From Halobacteriales archaeon QS_1_68_20 (lineage in GTDB: Archaea; Halobacteriota; Halobacteria; Halobacteriales; PXRE01): a DNA stretch of 64,000 bases. Position numbers and translations under genes: made by a program. Shown here one piece after another: positions 52,709 to 61,824 of this stretch. How positions within the stretch are numbered: position 1 is the first letter of the stretch; every line of letters begins with the position of its first letter. The DNA lies in the NCBI GenBank assembly GCA_003021085.1, contig PXRE01000040.1, forward strand, positions 1-64,000, in the 5' to 3' direction. The notes beneath the pieces were generated by a model. That model was not told the DNA's origin. It ran no database searches and saw nothing but the letters and a program-made list of their open reading frames with translations.

Positions 52709-53575
52709 TCACACTCGTAGCCGCCGGGCCGCGAATCCGCCGGCCGTGAATTTACCCGCCGCCAGCGCCGCGAGCGCGCCGGACCGGGGGTCGACTCCGT
52801 TTCCGGGGTGTTGGTCGGTGGAGGCGTGCCGGCCGGCGTCGCGGTGGGCGTCGCCACGGGCGCGCGGGAGGGATCGGCCTCCGGCGCCTCCCGGTCGGGG
52901 AAGACGTAGGCCGGCGTCGCTGGCCTCATCGGCCACGCCCAATGTCGCTGGCGACGAAGTACTCGCCGGGGGCGACGCTTTCGGCCGTCCAGAACTTCGC
53001 TTGCTCGTGGTTCTGCCACCACGCGAGTCGAGACGGATCGGCGGGGTCGGTCACGTCGTGGATTTGCACGCCGCCGTAGTACCACGACGAGTACAGGCGT
53101 CCGTCAGCGAAGTCGACGTTGTGGGCCGTCGTGAACGTGCCGTCCCGGGTCTGGTCGCCCGTAGGTGACGACGGGGGGTCGATCCGTCCTACCTGCAAGG
53201 GGTCGGTCGGGTCGCTCACGTCGAAGACGGCGAACCCCTGAAGGTGACTCAGGTTCGGATGCGACGGCCCGACCGCGACTAGCCGGTCGCCGTCGACCCG
53301 GACGTCGCGGACGGCTCGCAGGGGGCCGAGGGTGTGGTCGTCCTCGATGCCCTCGACGCGGGCGAGCAGTTCCGGCGACCGGGGGTCCCGACGTCGACCA
53401 CCGCGAACCCGCTGGAGACGCCGACGTACGCGGTCGTCCTCTGGACCGTGGCGTCTTTCGCGCGGGGAAGGTCCAGCACCGCCAGTGGGCGGTACGGGTC
53501 GCTCGCGGCGGCGGGGTCGACTGCGGACAGCGACAGGGCGGCCGCGCCGGATCGGAGGAAGGTCCGGCGGTGCAT
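52709..53575 (-). pseudogene. Tat-exported LVIVD/beta-propeller repeat protein, several frameshifts
   Basis: Frames in succession give MHRRTFLRSGAAALSLSAVDPAAASDPYRPLAVLDLPRAKDATVQRTTAYVGVSSGFAVVDVGTP, then RSPELLARVEGIEDD...VFDVSDPTDPLQVGRIDPPSS, FADGRLYSSWYYGGVQIHDVTDPADPSRLAWWQNHEQAKFWTAESVAPGEYFVASDIG, and a Pro/Thr tail with AALAAGKFTAGGFAARRLRV. The repeats VVD/FDVSDP/HDVTDP are LVIVD-type propeller blades. At least three breaks: one at a G5 run (53381-53385) that needs one more G, another near 52930 and one near 52780. Either decayed or mis-sequenced. Confidence 0.72.
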
Positions 53576-53638
53576 GGATTCGGCGTCGAAGCGACCGAGG
53601 ATAAGTCTTCCCGGATCCGTGGGTGAACTATCGAGGGC

Positions 53639-54655
53639 CTATCGGCGCATCCGCCGCCGGTCCCCCGTACCGCCGGTCAACGCGCTCGCCAGCGCCCCGC
53701 GGACCACCACGTCGTCGCCGAACTCCGTCAACCGGACCTCGGGCAGGTTCGTCATGACCATCTCCTCCAGCCCCTCCCGGATCGGGCCGACCACCAGTTC
53801 CTCGTTGTTCAGCGCGACCGCACCGCCGATGGAGATTACGAGGGGTGCGTACGCGTGGACGATGTTGGCGACGCCCATCGTGTTCCAGTGGGCCAACTGG
53901 CCGATCACGTAGTCCGCGAAGGCGTCCTCGCCGGCGTGGTCGAACACGTCCGCCGCCGAGAACTCCGGATCCGCCAGCGGGAGGTCCGTCTCCATGCCGG
54001 CGGCGTCCTCGGGGGCCGCCCCCGTCGCGCTCCAGGCGACGTCCTCCTCGTGGAGCAGGCGGGCGAACTCCGGGATGGCCTCCCCCGAGCAGTACGCCTC
54101 CCAGTGGCCGTCCTTGCCACAGCCACAGGTCATCCGCCCCTGCGGGTCCAGGGTCATGTGCCCGACCTCGCCGGCGTTGCCGTCCCACCCCGAGAGGACG
54201 CTGCCGTCGACCGCGACCCCGGCACCGATTCCCGTCGAGATGGTGAGGTACACCATGTCGTCGGGGTTGCGGTCGCTGTAGAACCGCTCGCCGATCGCAC
54301 CCGCGTCGGCGTCGTTGTGCAGGTACACCTCGTCGCCGCCGGTCAGTTGGTCGACGGGGCCGGTGATCGGGACGCGGTCGACGCCGTCGGGGAGGTTCGC
54401 CGGGTCGACGATGGCACCGGCCGCGAGGTCCAGCGGGCCGATGCTCCCGACCCCGGCCGCACGGATCCGCGCGGGGTCGACGTCCGCGTGCTCGCAGGCC
54501 GCCCGGAGGGTCGACAGGACTCCTTCGGTCACGTCGATGCCGGTCGGCCCCTGCGGGGTCGGCCGCCGGTCGCTACCGATCACCGTCCCCTCCTCGTCGG
54601 CGACGACGGCGCGGAGGTTCGTCGCCCCGAGGTCGACGCCGGCGTAGTACGCCAT
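53639..54655 (-). CDS. ROK-family sugar kinase (glucokinase-like)
   Basis: A 338-residue kinase of the ROK group: DLGATNLRAVVADEEG ATP loop at residues 8-23, GIGSIGP (GSIGPLD), NDADAGAIGE with catalytic Asp, TISTGIGAGV, and the zinc motif GHMTLDPQG...CGCGKDGHWEAYCSG. It phosphorylates glucose or a similar hexose with ATP. C-terminal extension is basic (GDRRRMRR), which is unusual here. Single gene with TAATTACCC promoter upstream. Confidence 0.9.
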   Translation of the reverse strand: MAYYAGVDLGATNLRAVVADEEGTVIGSDRRPTPQGPTGIDVTEGVLSTLRAACEHADVDPARIRAAGVGSIGPLDLAAGAIVDPANLPDGVDRVPITGPVDQLTGGDEVYLHNDADAGAIGERFYSDRNPDDMVYLTISTGIGAGVAVDGSVLSGWDGNAGEVGHMTLDPQGRMTCGCGKDGHWEAYCSGEAIPEFARLLHEEDVAWSATGAAPEDAAGMETDLPLADPEFSAADVFDHAGEDAFADYVIGQLAHWNTMGVANIVHAYAPLVISIGGAVALNNEELVVGPIREGLEEMVMTNLPEVRLTEFGDDVVVRGALASALTGGTGDRRRMRR

Positions 54656-54761
54656 CTGTCTCCCCGAAGGCCCCGGCCGTACTTAATTACCCAGATTTTA
54701 CTCGGCGGTGAGTTACCGAGTTGGCGCCAGGACTAATACTCGTGCAGTGTTATCGTCACGT

Positions 54762-55163
54762 ATGAGTTCGGAGACGGAGGGGGAGTGGGAGGGACTCAGC
54801 GAGGCCGAGATCGAGGCGCTCCACGAGGTGCAGGTGGGGTGTGAGTGGCTAGAGCGCGCCCAGGGGCACCTGCTGGCGTTCCACCACGCGGTCGGGCACG
54901 GGATGGACCACTTCGCGGTGGCCGAGGACCTGCTCCGGGAGGGAAGCCATCCTGGCCTGGCCGACGACGTCAGGGACGAGGTCCTGCCGCGGGGCGTCGA
55001 CGGCGACCGCTGGTCCTACGGGGTGGTCGAGTCCTTCGAGCGGACGATGCTCGCGGAGGTCCGGGACCTCGAAGCGGTCGTCCACGAGAAACTCGCGGAC
55101 GGCCACCGCCACGTCCACGAACGCCGCCAGCGCAAGCGGTGGCGGGAACGGGCGCGGGAGTAG
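54762..55163 (+). CDS. Conserved haloarchaeal hypothetical protein, helical
   Basis: A 133-residue soluble protein with long amphipathic helices: LSEAEIEALHEVQVGCEWLERAQGHLLAFHHAVGHGMDHFAVAEDLLRE, RDEVLPRGVDGDRWSYGVVESFERTMLAEVRDLEAVVHEKLADGHRHVHERRQRKRW. His-rich patches (HHAVGHGMDH and GHRHVHE) could bind metal, and HAVGH resembles a four-helix bundle ligand pair; no family name known to me. The 3' tail is basic. Followed by the 560-bp repeat-bearing gap. Confidence 0.6.
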   Translation: MSSETEGEWEGLSEAEIEALHEVQVGCEWLERAQGHLLAFHHAVGHGMDHFAVAEDLLREGSHPGLADDVRDEVLPRGVDGDRWSYGVVESFERTMLAEVRDLEAVVHEKLADGHRHVHERRQRKRWRERARE

Positions 55164-55228
55164 AATCGACGGTCTTCGTCAAACAGGTTCGAGTTGCGTC
55201 CCGAAGTAGGCTCCGACGCGCGCGAGGG

Positions 55229-55339
55229 CCGAAGGAGTGTCCGGGTGAGCGTGCCGAGCACTGCGAGGCCAGCGCCCGCCCACAGCGCGACCCCCTCATC
55301 CGAAGGAGTGTCCGGGCGAGCGTGCCGAGCACTGCGAGG
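55229..55339. repeat. 40-bp direct repeat, offset 71 bp
   Basis: The segment CCGAAGGAGTGTCCGGG(T/C)GAGCGTGCCGAGCACTGCGAGG (given in parts) occurs at 55229-55268 and 55300-55339, one mismatch. Its reverse complement flanks copy C at 58972-58996, so it belongs to the dispersed-element neighbourhood. Confidence 0.75.
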
Positions 55340-55362
55340 GCGCGACCCCAGGCCGAACGAGG

Positions 55363-55415
55363 CGGCTGGGGAGGCCCGAGGCTGCCCCCTGGGCCTTGCA
55401 TGCCGCTAGTGTCGG
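55363..55415 (-). repeat. Dispersed palindromic element, copy D (half, inverted)
   Basis: The 50 bases from CGGCTGGGGAGGCCCGAG to GCATGCCGCTAGTGTC equal the reverse complement of the right arm of copy C exactly, then diverge (GGCGTTACTCG). The left arm is absent. Downstream (55455-55500) is a CCCGCTCGCAGGCTCGCGGG block shared with the right flank of copy B. The rest of 55164-55722 has no gene. Confidence 0.8.
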
Positions 55416-55546
55416 CGTTACTCGTCCACCGTCAGAGCAAGTTCTCACGAGCCCCCGCTCGCAGGCTCGCGGGGACCCCGCGCACGTTGCTCGCGCGCGC
55501 CGCGGTGAAAATCCGAATTAGCGCGTTTGATGGATTCTCGGCCAGA

Positions 55547-55572
55547 TATGAATATATGTGAATATATTCATA
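55547..55572. promoter_or_regulatory. 26-bp AT-rich palindrome, copy 2
   Basis: Identical to 7760-7785 except for two substitutions (24 of 26 bases), both of which keep a strong palindrome (TATGAATATAT / ATATATTCATA). It lies ~150 bp upstream of the vWA lipoprotein gene. Two copies in unrelated intergenic sites favour a regulator-binding site. Confidence 0.55.
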
Positions 55573-55722
55573 TATGCGCCCGTGGGACGCGAACGAGCGA
55601 CAGGGCGCCGTTGGCCGATGGGGTCGTGAAAACTCGAGGCCCCGCGACTGCCCGCGTCCGAGACTACGATGGGTGTTTGACTCTCGACAACTCATTAGGC
55701 TGTTCCGGAGATACGAACGAGT

Positions 55723-57411
55723 ATGTCTTCGCGTAGACGGTTCCTCGGGACGTGTGCGGCCGGCGTCGGCACCGCGCTGGCCGGGTGTTCGGCACTGCCC
55801 TGGAGATCGTCGGACTCGTCGGACGGGGTCGACGACTGGCAGTACTCGCCCCCGGACGAGTCGGGTTTGACGTTCCTCGGGAGCGGAAACACGGCGTCGC
55901 CCCAGGCCGTGGCGGATTCGGCCCCGTCGGAGGAGAGCATCGGCCTCCAGGCCGGCGGCGCGGCTGACATCGGGACCTTCAGGCGGAACGTCTACGAGGG
56001 GTACCTGCCGATTCCCGAGAGCATGGCCTACGAGGGCCTGTTCGGCGAGTACTACTTCGACACCGGCGGGGACGGCTCCTGCGGGTCGCTGTTCTGCCCG
56101 ACCTACACCCCGGCCGTCAGCCCCGACCCGCTGTCCGGAGCGACCGAGCGGTACTTCACGGTCGGTCTGGACTCGGGGCTCTCCCAGTCGGAGTTCGAGC
56201 GCCCGCCGCTGAACCTCGTGGTCGTGCTGGATGTCTCGGGGTCGATGAGCGCCAGTTTCGACGACTACTACTACGACCGGTTCGGCAACAAGCAGCGCGC
56301 CGAGGGCGGCACCGACCGCCCGAAGATGGAGGTGGCCAAGGAGGCGCTGGTCGACCTGACCGAGCAACTCCGGCCCGACGACCGCCTCGGGGTCGTGCTG
56401 TTCGAGAGCGAGGCCCACCTGGCGAAACCGCTCCGCCTGGTCGAGGAGACGGACATGGACGCCATCCGCGAGCACATCCGCGAGGACGTGAAACCGACCG
56501 GCGGGACGAACATCTCGGCGGGCCTCTCCCAGAGCGAGGAATTGATGGCCGAGTACGCCGACCCCGACGAGTACGAGAACCGGTCGATCCTGCTGACCGA
56601 CGCACAGATCAACCGCGGGGAGACCGGTGCCGACGAACTCCGCGACGGTCTCGCCGAGAACGCCGAACAGGGCCACCACACGACCGTCGTGGGCATCGGC
56701 GTCGACTTCAACGCGGACCTGATCGACCAGATCACCTCCGTCCGCGGAGCGAACTACTACAGCGTCTACTCCGAGGACCAGTTCCGGCGTCGCCTGGGCG
56801 AGGAGTTCGAGTACATGGTGACGCCGCTGGTGTTCGACCTCTCGCTAGAACTGGACGCCGACGGCTACGACATCGGCCAGGTGTACGGGTCCACGGCCGC
56901 CGAGGAGGCGACGGGCGAACTCATGAGCGTCCGGACGCTGTTCCCCTCGCCCCGGACGGACGGCCGGGCGAAAGGCGGCGTCGTGCTCGTGCGCGTCGAG
57001 GAGACCGGGGCCGCGAGCGAAGCCACCCTGACCGCTAGCTGGACGACCCGGAGCGGCGAGGAGGAGTCGACCACCCAGACCGTCTCGTTCCCCTCCGGCG
57101 ACGAGACCTACGGGAACTCGGCGGTCCGGAAGGCGGTCTTGCTCTCGCGGTACGCCGACCTCATGAAGAACTGGACGGTCTACGAGCGCGAGCAGGGTCT
57201 CGTCGCGGCCGAGGAAGGGATCGAGGACCCGCCCGAGGACGACCGCCTGGGCAAGTGGGAACAGCAGTCGGATCCGCTGGTCGTCTCCGAGCGCTACGAG
57301 TCACGGACCCGCTCGTTCCGCGAGCACTTCCGGTCGGAGATGGACGCCGTCGACGACGAGGACCTGGGCAAGGAACTGGAGTTGATGGCCGCGATCCTCG
57401 ACGCCGCATAG
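55723..57411 (+). CDS. Tat-exported lipoprotein with von Willebrand factor A domain
   Basis: A 562-residue protein. SSRRRFLGTCAAGVGTALAGC is a Tat signal with lipobox. The vWA domain (about residues 160-370) has the MIDAS motif DVSGSMS (~170-176), GTNIS and TDAQIN metal residues, and FDDYYYDRF in the loop. A long Ig-like C-terminal part (LDADGYDIGQVYGSTAAEEATGE...) resembles YfbK/BatA-type proteins. It likely binds a surface partner or metal-dependent ligand. A TATA-like TTAGGC and GTATG precede the ATG. Confidence 0.88.
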   Translation: MSSRRRFLGTCAAGVGTALAGCSALPWRSSDSSDGVDDWQYSPPDESGLTFLGSGNTASPQAVADSAPSEESIGLQAGGAADIGTFRRNVYEGYLPIPESMAYEGLFGEYYFDTGGDGSCGSLFCPTYTPAVSPDPLSGATERYFTVGLDSGLSQSEFERPPLNLVVVLDVSGSMSASFDDYYYDRFGNKQRAEGGTDRPKMEVAKEALVDLTEQLRPDDRLGVVLFESEAHLAKPLRLVEETDMDAIREHIREDVKPTGGTNISAGLSQSEELMAEYADPDEYENRSILLTDAQINRGETGADELRDGLAENAEQGHHTTVVGIGVDFNADLIDQITSVRGANYYSVYSEDQFRRRLGEEFEYMVTPLVFDLSLELDADGYDIGQVYGSTAAEEATGELMSVRTLFPSPRTDGRAKGGVVLVRVEETGAASEATLTASWTTRSGEEESTTQTVSFPSGDETYGNSAVRKAVLLSRYADLMKNWTVYEREQGLVAAEEGIEDPPEDDRLGKWEQQSDPLVVSERYESRTRSFREHFRSEMDAVDDEDLGKELELMAAILDAA

Positions 57412-57434
57412 GCGTTTCTCTGGACGCCGCCTGA

Positions 57435-58172
57435 TCACACCGACTCGGGCAACCACCCGCCGTCGACCTCCACGTTCTCGCCGCTCAGGTACTCGCTGCC
57501 CTCCTCCAGGAAGAACAGCACGGCCTGGATCACGTCCTCGAACTTCGCGGGGCGGCCACGCGGCAGTTCCTCGGGGAACTCGTCGGAGTTCCCGACCACG
57601 TAGGGGGAGACGGCGTTGACGGTGATCCCGTCGTCGCTGGTGTCGGCGGCGAGCATCCGCGTGAACATCAGCACGCCCGCCTTCGCGGCGAAGTACGGGA
57701 AGTTCTTGGGGTCGACCAGGCCCTTCTCCGCGCTGGCGTACCCGACGTTGACGATCCTCCCCCACTCCTGCTCGCGCATTCCCGGGAGGGCGCGCTTGCT
57801 ACAGAGGTAGGTCGCGTCGAGGTTCGTCTCCAGTACCGTCCGCCAGGTCCCGTAGTCGATGTCCTCCCAGTGTCGCGGCGCGAACGCGCCGACGTTGTTG
57901 ACGAGCACGTCGACCGTCCCGAGGGCCGCTTCTACGTCCCAGAACAGCGCACTCACCTCGTCGGGGTCGGTCACGTCGCCCTGGACCGCGGTGGCCTCCA
58001 CGCCGCGCTCGCGGGCGCGCTCGGCGACCGCCTGCGCCTCGTCCCCGCTGGTGCGGTAGTGGACAGCGGCGTCCGCGCCGCAGTCCGCCAGCGCCAACAG
58101 CAGTTCGCGGCCGATTCCCCCGGCGCTGCCCGTGACCAGCGCTACCCGGTCGCTCAGGTCGGGTTCGATCAC
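57435..58172 (-). CDS. Short-chain dehydrogenase/reductase
   Basis: A 245-residue SDR read from GTG 58172 (VIEPDLSDRVALVTGSAGGIGRELLLALADCGADAA). TGSAGGIG is the cofactor loop, NNVGAFAP the middle motif, and YFAAK the catalytic Tyr/Lys; the usual Ser lies in NVGYASAEKG. C-terminal FLEEGSEYLSGENVEVDGGW is typical. An in-frame GTG at 58196 would extend it by eight residues. Reduces or oxidises an alcohol/ketone with NAD(P); substrate unknown. Confidence 0.88.
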   Translation of the reverse strand: MIEPDLSDRVALVTGSAGGIGRELLLALADCGADAAVHYRTSGDEAQAVAERARERGVEATAVQGDVTDPDEVSALFWDVEAALGTVDVLVNNVGAFAPRHWEDIDYGTWRTVLETNLDATYLCSKRALPGMREQEWGRIVNVGYASAEKGLVDPKNFPYFAAKAGVLMFTRMLAADTSDDGITVNAVSPYVVGNSDEFPEELPRGRPAKFEDVIQAVLFFLEEGSEYLSGENVEVDGGWLPESV

Positions 58173-58268
58173 GCCACTACGGAGGGCCGCCACCACCTAA
58201 AACCCGGGAACAGGCAACTGTTTCGCATTCGAGTTAATTCTAAGGCGGTGGGGCGAGAACGTCTATTC

Positions 58269-58712
58269 ATGATCGAGACAGTGCTGGTCGCTATCGGTAC
58301 CGGCGAGGGCGACCGGACGGACGCCCTGGCCGACGCCGTCACCGACGTAGCGGTGCCGACCGGGGCCGGCGTCGTCCTCCTGCACGTGTTCACCGACGAG
58401 GAGTACGACGACGTCCGCGAGCAGTTGCGCCTGAACCCGGAGGCCGAGCACGACCCCGACGACGTGGCCGTCCGGCGCTCGACGGTCCGGGACCTCAGGG
58501 AATCGTTCGAGGCGGAGGGCTTGGACGTGACCGTCCGCGGGGCGGTCGGATCACCGGCCGAACGCATCGTGGAGTCCGCGAACGCCCTCGACGCCGACCG
58601 TGTGTTCGTCGGCGGCCGTCGTCGGCGTCCCACTGGCAAGGCCGTCTTCGGTAGCACGGCCCAGTCCGTCCTGTTGAACGCGCCGGCGCCCGTGACGTTC
58701 GTCCGGGACTAA
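58269..58712 (+). CDS. Universal stress protein (UspA family)
   Basis: A 147-residue UspA domain: IETVLVAIGTGEGDRTDALADAVTDVA, LLHVFTDEEYDD, and the ATP motif GGRRRRPTGKAVFGSTAQSVLLNAPAPVTFVRD (GxxGxxxxxxGSxxxxVLxxAPxPV, residues ~116-147), so an ATP-binding member. Shares a divergent 96-bp promoter region with the SDR gene. Confidence 0.9.
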   Translation: MIETVLVAIGTGEGDRTDALADAVTDVAVPTGAGVVLLHVFTDEEYDDVREQLRLNPEAEHDPDDVAVRRSTVRDLRESFEAEGLDVTVRGAVGSPAERIVESANALDADRVFVGGRRRRPTGKAVFGSTAQSVLLNAPAPVTFVRD

Positions 58713-58831
58713 TCGGTGCTCGTGGGTGGAGCTGGCTCGTTTTCGGTGGTCGACGTGTGGGACTACTCGTTTGGTGGCGCGCGAGTAACGCGCGCGAGGG
58801 ACGAGTAACGCAATGGAGCGAGTAACGCAGT

Positions 58832-58948
58832 CGGCTGGGGAGGGCGTGGCCATCCCTAGGCTTTGTGGTCGCTAGCGTTGACTTCTGGCTGACCAGCGAC
58901 ACTAGCGGCATGCAAGGCCCAGGGGGCAGCCTCGGGCCTCCCCAGCCG
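58832..58948 (+). repeat. Dispersed palindromic element, copy C
   Basis: Left arm CGGCTGGGGAGGGCGTGG..., CCCTAGG, GCTAGCGTTG; right arm CGACACTAGCGGCATGCAAGG, GCCTCCCCAGCCG. It is 117 bp, in the gap between convergent UspA and phosphohexomutase genes, with GAGTAACGC repeats on the left and a CCTCGTTCGGCCTGGGG... tail on the right shared with copy D. Confidence 0.85.
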
Positions 58949-59048
58949 CCTCGTTCGGCCTGGGGTCGCGCCCTCGCAGTGCTCGGCACGCTCGCTCCAG
59001 ACCGCAATTACCGGAACAAAGCCCGGGATAACGAAACCGGCCCGAACG

Positions 59049-60425
59049 TTAGACTAGCGGTTCGACGAGCGCCCGGCCCGCGTCCAGCAGTTCCGCGACG
59101 CGGTCCTCGCTGTCGGCCTCGGCGTAGACCCGGAGTTTGGGTTCGGTCCCGCTGGGCCGAACCAGCACCCACGACCCGTCCGCCAGCAGGAGTTTGAACC
59201 CGTTCATGGTGCTCACGTCCTCGACGGCCGTGCCGGCCACCTCGTCGGGAATCTCGGCCTCCATGGCGTCCAGCACGGCGTCCTTGCGGTCGTCGGGGCA
59301 GTCGACGCTGATCCGTTCCTGGTGGACCTCGCCGAGGTCGGCCAGCAGGCGGTCGACCCGCTCGTCGAACGGTTCCTCGGCCGCCCCAGCGGCCGCCAGA
59401 AGCGCCATCAGGACGCCGTCCTTGTTGCGGAGGTGGCCCCGGACCGTGAAGCCGCCGCTCTCCTCGCCGCCCATCAGGGCGTCGTGGTCGGCCATCGCGT
59501 CGGCGACCCACTTGAACCCGACCGGCGTCTCGATCACCTCCTGGCCGTGGGCCTCGGCGACGCGGTCGATCAGGAACGTCGTCGAGACCGTCCGGACCGC
59601 CGGTCCCTCGTCGTCGGTCAGCAGGTAGTCGTAGACTGCGGCGAAAAAAAGGTTCTCGTCCAGGTACCCCCGCCCGGGTGTGACCACGGCGATGCGGTCT
59701 GCGTCGCCGTCGTTCGCGATCCCCAGGTCCGCGCCGGTCGAGCGGACCGTCTCGACCAGTTCGGTCAGGTACTCGGGGTCCGGCGCTGGCGGGGACCCAC
59801 CGAACTCGGGGTCACGCTCGGTCCGCAATCGATGCACGTCCGCGCCCGCCCGCTCCAGCAGGGCGTCGGTGACCCCGCGGCCGCTGCCGTGCATGGCGTC
59901 GTAGACGACCGACAGTCCCGACAGGTCGGCGTCCACGAGGTCCAGCGCCTGCTCGGCGTGGGGTTCCACGAGGTCGACCTCCCTGACGGACCCCCACTCT
60001 TCCTCCGGGAGCGGATCGAGTTCCGCGAGGTTGGCCTCGATGGCGTCCGTGACCTCGGGTAGCGCGGGCGTGCCGTCGTCCGGGACGAACTTGACGCCGT
60101 TGTACTCCGGCGGGTTGTGCGAGGCGGTAATCATGCAGGCGCCCGCCAGGTCGCGGTCGACGACGGCCCAGGCGACCAGCGGGGTCGGGACGTCGCGCTC
60201 GGGGACGAGCACGTCGTGGCCGTTGGCCGCGAGGACGCGAGCCAGTTCCTCGGCGAACCCGCGGGAGGTCTCGCGGGCGTCGTAACCAACGACGACCGGC
60301 CGGCCGGCGTGGCCCTCGTCGTCGAGGTACGTGGCGACCGCCTGCCCGACCATCCGCACCCGGGGTGCGGTGAACTCCTCCAACGTGGCTCGCCAGCCGT
60401 CCGTGCCGAAGCTGATGGCGTCCAT
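59049..60425 (-). CDS. Phosphoglucomutase/phosphomannomutase
   Basis: A 458-residue alpha-D-phosphohexomutase. Catalytic phosphoserine Ser102 in ITASHNPPEYNGVK, metal loop NDGDADRIAVV, sugar loop GEESGGFTV and C-terminal phosphate loop RPSGTEPKLRVYAEA are all present. Interconverts hexose 1- and 6-phosphates for sugar nucleotide synthesis. Single gene; copy C of the repeat element lies beyond its 3' end. Confidence 0.92.
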   Translation of the reverse strand: MDAISFGTDGWRATLEEFTAPRVRMVGQAVATYLDDEGHAGRPVVVGYDARETSRGFAEELARVLAANGHDVLVPERDVPTPLVAWAVVDRDLAGACMITASHNPPEYNGVKFVPDDGTPALPEVTDAIEANLAELDPLPEEEWGSVREVDLVEPHAEQALDLVDADLSGLSVVYDAMHGSGRGVTDALLERAGADVHRLRTERDPEFGGSPPAPDPEYLTELVETVRSTGADLGIANDGDADRIAVVTPGRGYLDENLFFAAVYDYLLTDDEGPAVRTVSTTFLIDRVAEAHGQEVIETPVGFKWVADAMADHDALMGGEESGGFTVRGHLRNKDGVLMALLAAAGAAEEPFDERVDRLLADLGEVHQERISVDCPDDRKDAVLDAMEAEIPDEVAGTAVEDVSTMNGFKLLLADGSWVLVRPSGTEPKLRVYAEADSEDRVAELLDAGRALVEPLV

Positions 60426-60506
60426 ACTTCACGTTCGGCCGGCCCGGCGAAAAAACCACGGCCGGGCGACCGGCCGTCCTGAACGGCGAGACGGCCCCGC
60501 AGGCCC

Positions 60507-61235
60507 TCAGTCGTCGGCCGCGCGGGCCGGTTCCGCGCCGGCCCGGCGGTCCGCGACGTACGCGACGAAGTTGTCGAACACCTGCTTTGCCTCGCAGGCC
60601 CGGTCGTAGTTCTCCTCGGTGACGCCGTCGAGGACCCGCCGCCTCCGCTCCGGATCCAGGTCCTTGTTCTCGGTGACGTACCCGGCGGTGTACAGGTCGT
60701 ACTCGGGGTGGAACTGCACGCCGAAGACGTGGTCCTTGCGGAACCCGTGGACGCCGTAGTCGTTCTCGGCGGTGCGTTCCGCACCGGGCGGGAGTTCCGT
60801 GACGGCGTCGGAGTGGGTCGTGAACACCAGGAACTCCTCGTCGATGCCCTCGAACAGGCGGGTTCCGTCGTGCCGGACCGTCCGGTAGCCGATCTCGTAC
60901 TCGCCCATGTCCTCGACGGTGCCGCCGAGGACGTCGGCCAGCAACTGGTGGCCGTAACAGACGCCCAGCGCCGGCAGGCCCGCGTCGATGGCCTCGCGTG
61001 CCCACTCCTTCGTCGGTTCGATCCACTCCTCGTCCCAGTAGACCGACGAGCGCGACCCGGTGACGACGAACCCGTCGTAGGGGTCGCCGAAACCCTCGAC
61101 TGCCGGGGGGTACTCCCCTTCGGTCACGTGGAACTCCACGAGGTCGGCGTCGAGTTCCCGGCGGAAGTTCTTGCGGGTGAGCGCCCCCTCGTGGGCCGCG
61201 TTCACGAGGGCGAGTCGCGGTCGTGTCACGGCCAC
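60507..61235 (-). CDS. Class-I glutamine amidotransferase
   Basis: A 242-residue GATase: FVVTGSRSSVYW, nucleophile Cys93 in LGVCYGHQLLA, His/Glu in FGVQFHPEYD. The enlarged C-terminus (CEAKQVFDNFVAYVADRRAGAE) and the GMP-synthase-like layout match stand-alone haloarchaeal GATases; the synthase partner is not adjacent. Possible role in ammonia delivery or glutamine-analogue hydrolysis. Confidence 0.85.
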   Translation of the reverse strand: MAVTRPRLALVNAAHEGALTRKNFRRELDADLVEFHVTEGEYPPAVEGFGDPYDGFVVTGSRSSVYWDEEWIEPTKEWAREAIDAGLPALGVCYGHQLLADVLGGTVEDMGEYEIGYRTVRHDGTRLFEGIDEEFLVFTTHSDAVTELPPGAERTAENDYGVHGFRKDHVFGVQFHPEYDLYTAGYVTENKDLDPERRRRVLDGVTEENYDRACEAKQVFDNFVAYVADRRAGAEPARAADD

Positions 61236-61403
61236 AAGATGGGTGCTCGGGCCTCTAATGGCTTTCGCCAGGGTGGTCGTGTTCCTACCTCGCGGTTCGC
61301 GGGACGACCGTCCCGACCGCCGGTCGCTGGCCCCGTCGCCGTCGGCTGGCCGGGGCTCGACGGTGGCGCCGGGACGGAGTGAAACGCCGGCGAGCGAACG
61401 CGG

Positions 61404-61652
61404 TCAGGCCCTCCCGTCGATCCAGACGGTCCCCCCTCCGTCGACGGTCAGTTCGTACCCGTGGTACGTGAACGAAACGTGTCCCTCGAGTGGCGAGGAC
61501 ACCAGCGCGTCCAGCGCCTCGGGGTCGACGCACTCGTACAACGGCACGTCGAGTTCGGTCGGTTCGCATCCCTCTTCTGCTGCGACCGCTTCCAGCACGG
61601 CGGTGCTGGCGCGGTCGTCCGCACTAACCCGATTCTGAACGGCTCCCACCAT
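61404..61652 (-). CDS. HalOD1 output-domain protein
   Basis: An 82-residue protein: VSADDRASTAVLEAVAAEEGCEPTELDVPLYECVDPEALDALVSSP...VSFTYHGYELTVDGGGTVWI. The pattern is the haloarchaeal HalOD1 domain, which occurs alone or at the end of signal-transduction proteins. Here it stands alone. TATAAAAACC upstream (near 61675-61685, minus strand) fits a promoter. Role in regulation is assumed. Confidence 0.82.
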   Translation of the reverse strand: MVGAVQNRVSADDRASTAVLEAVAAEEGCEPTELDVPLYECVDPEALDALVSSPLEGHVSFTYHGYELTVDGGGTVWIDGRA

Positions 61653-61824
61653 CGTCCCGAGTATCCCAGGATTCCTATAAAAACCTTCGTCAGACGGACG
61701 TGCACGAAATGACGTTTAGGGGCCGTTTAACGAAGCGTTATCGGCATCTCTACCCAACACCTGTCAGCTAAAATTACTTGTCCGGTCGGCAGTCCTGGAC
61801 GCCCCCTGGCCGGTCCCAGGGACC

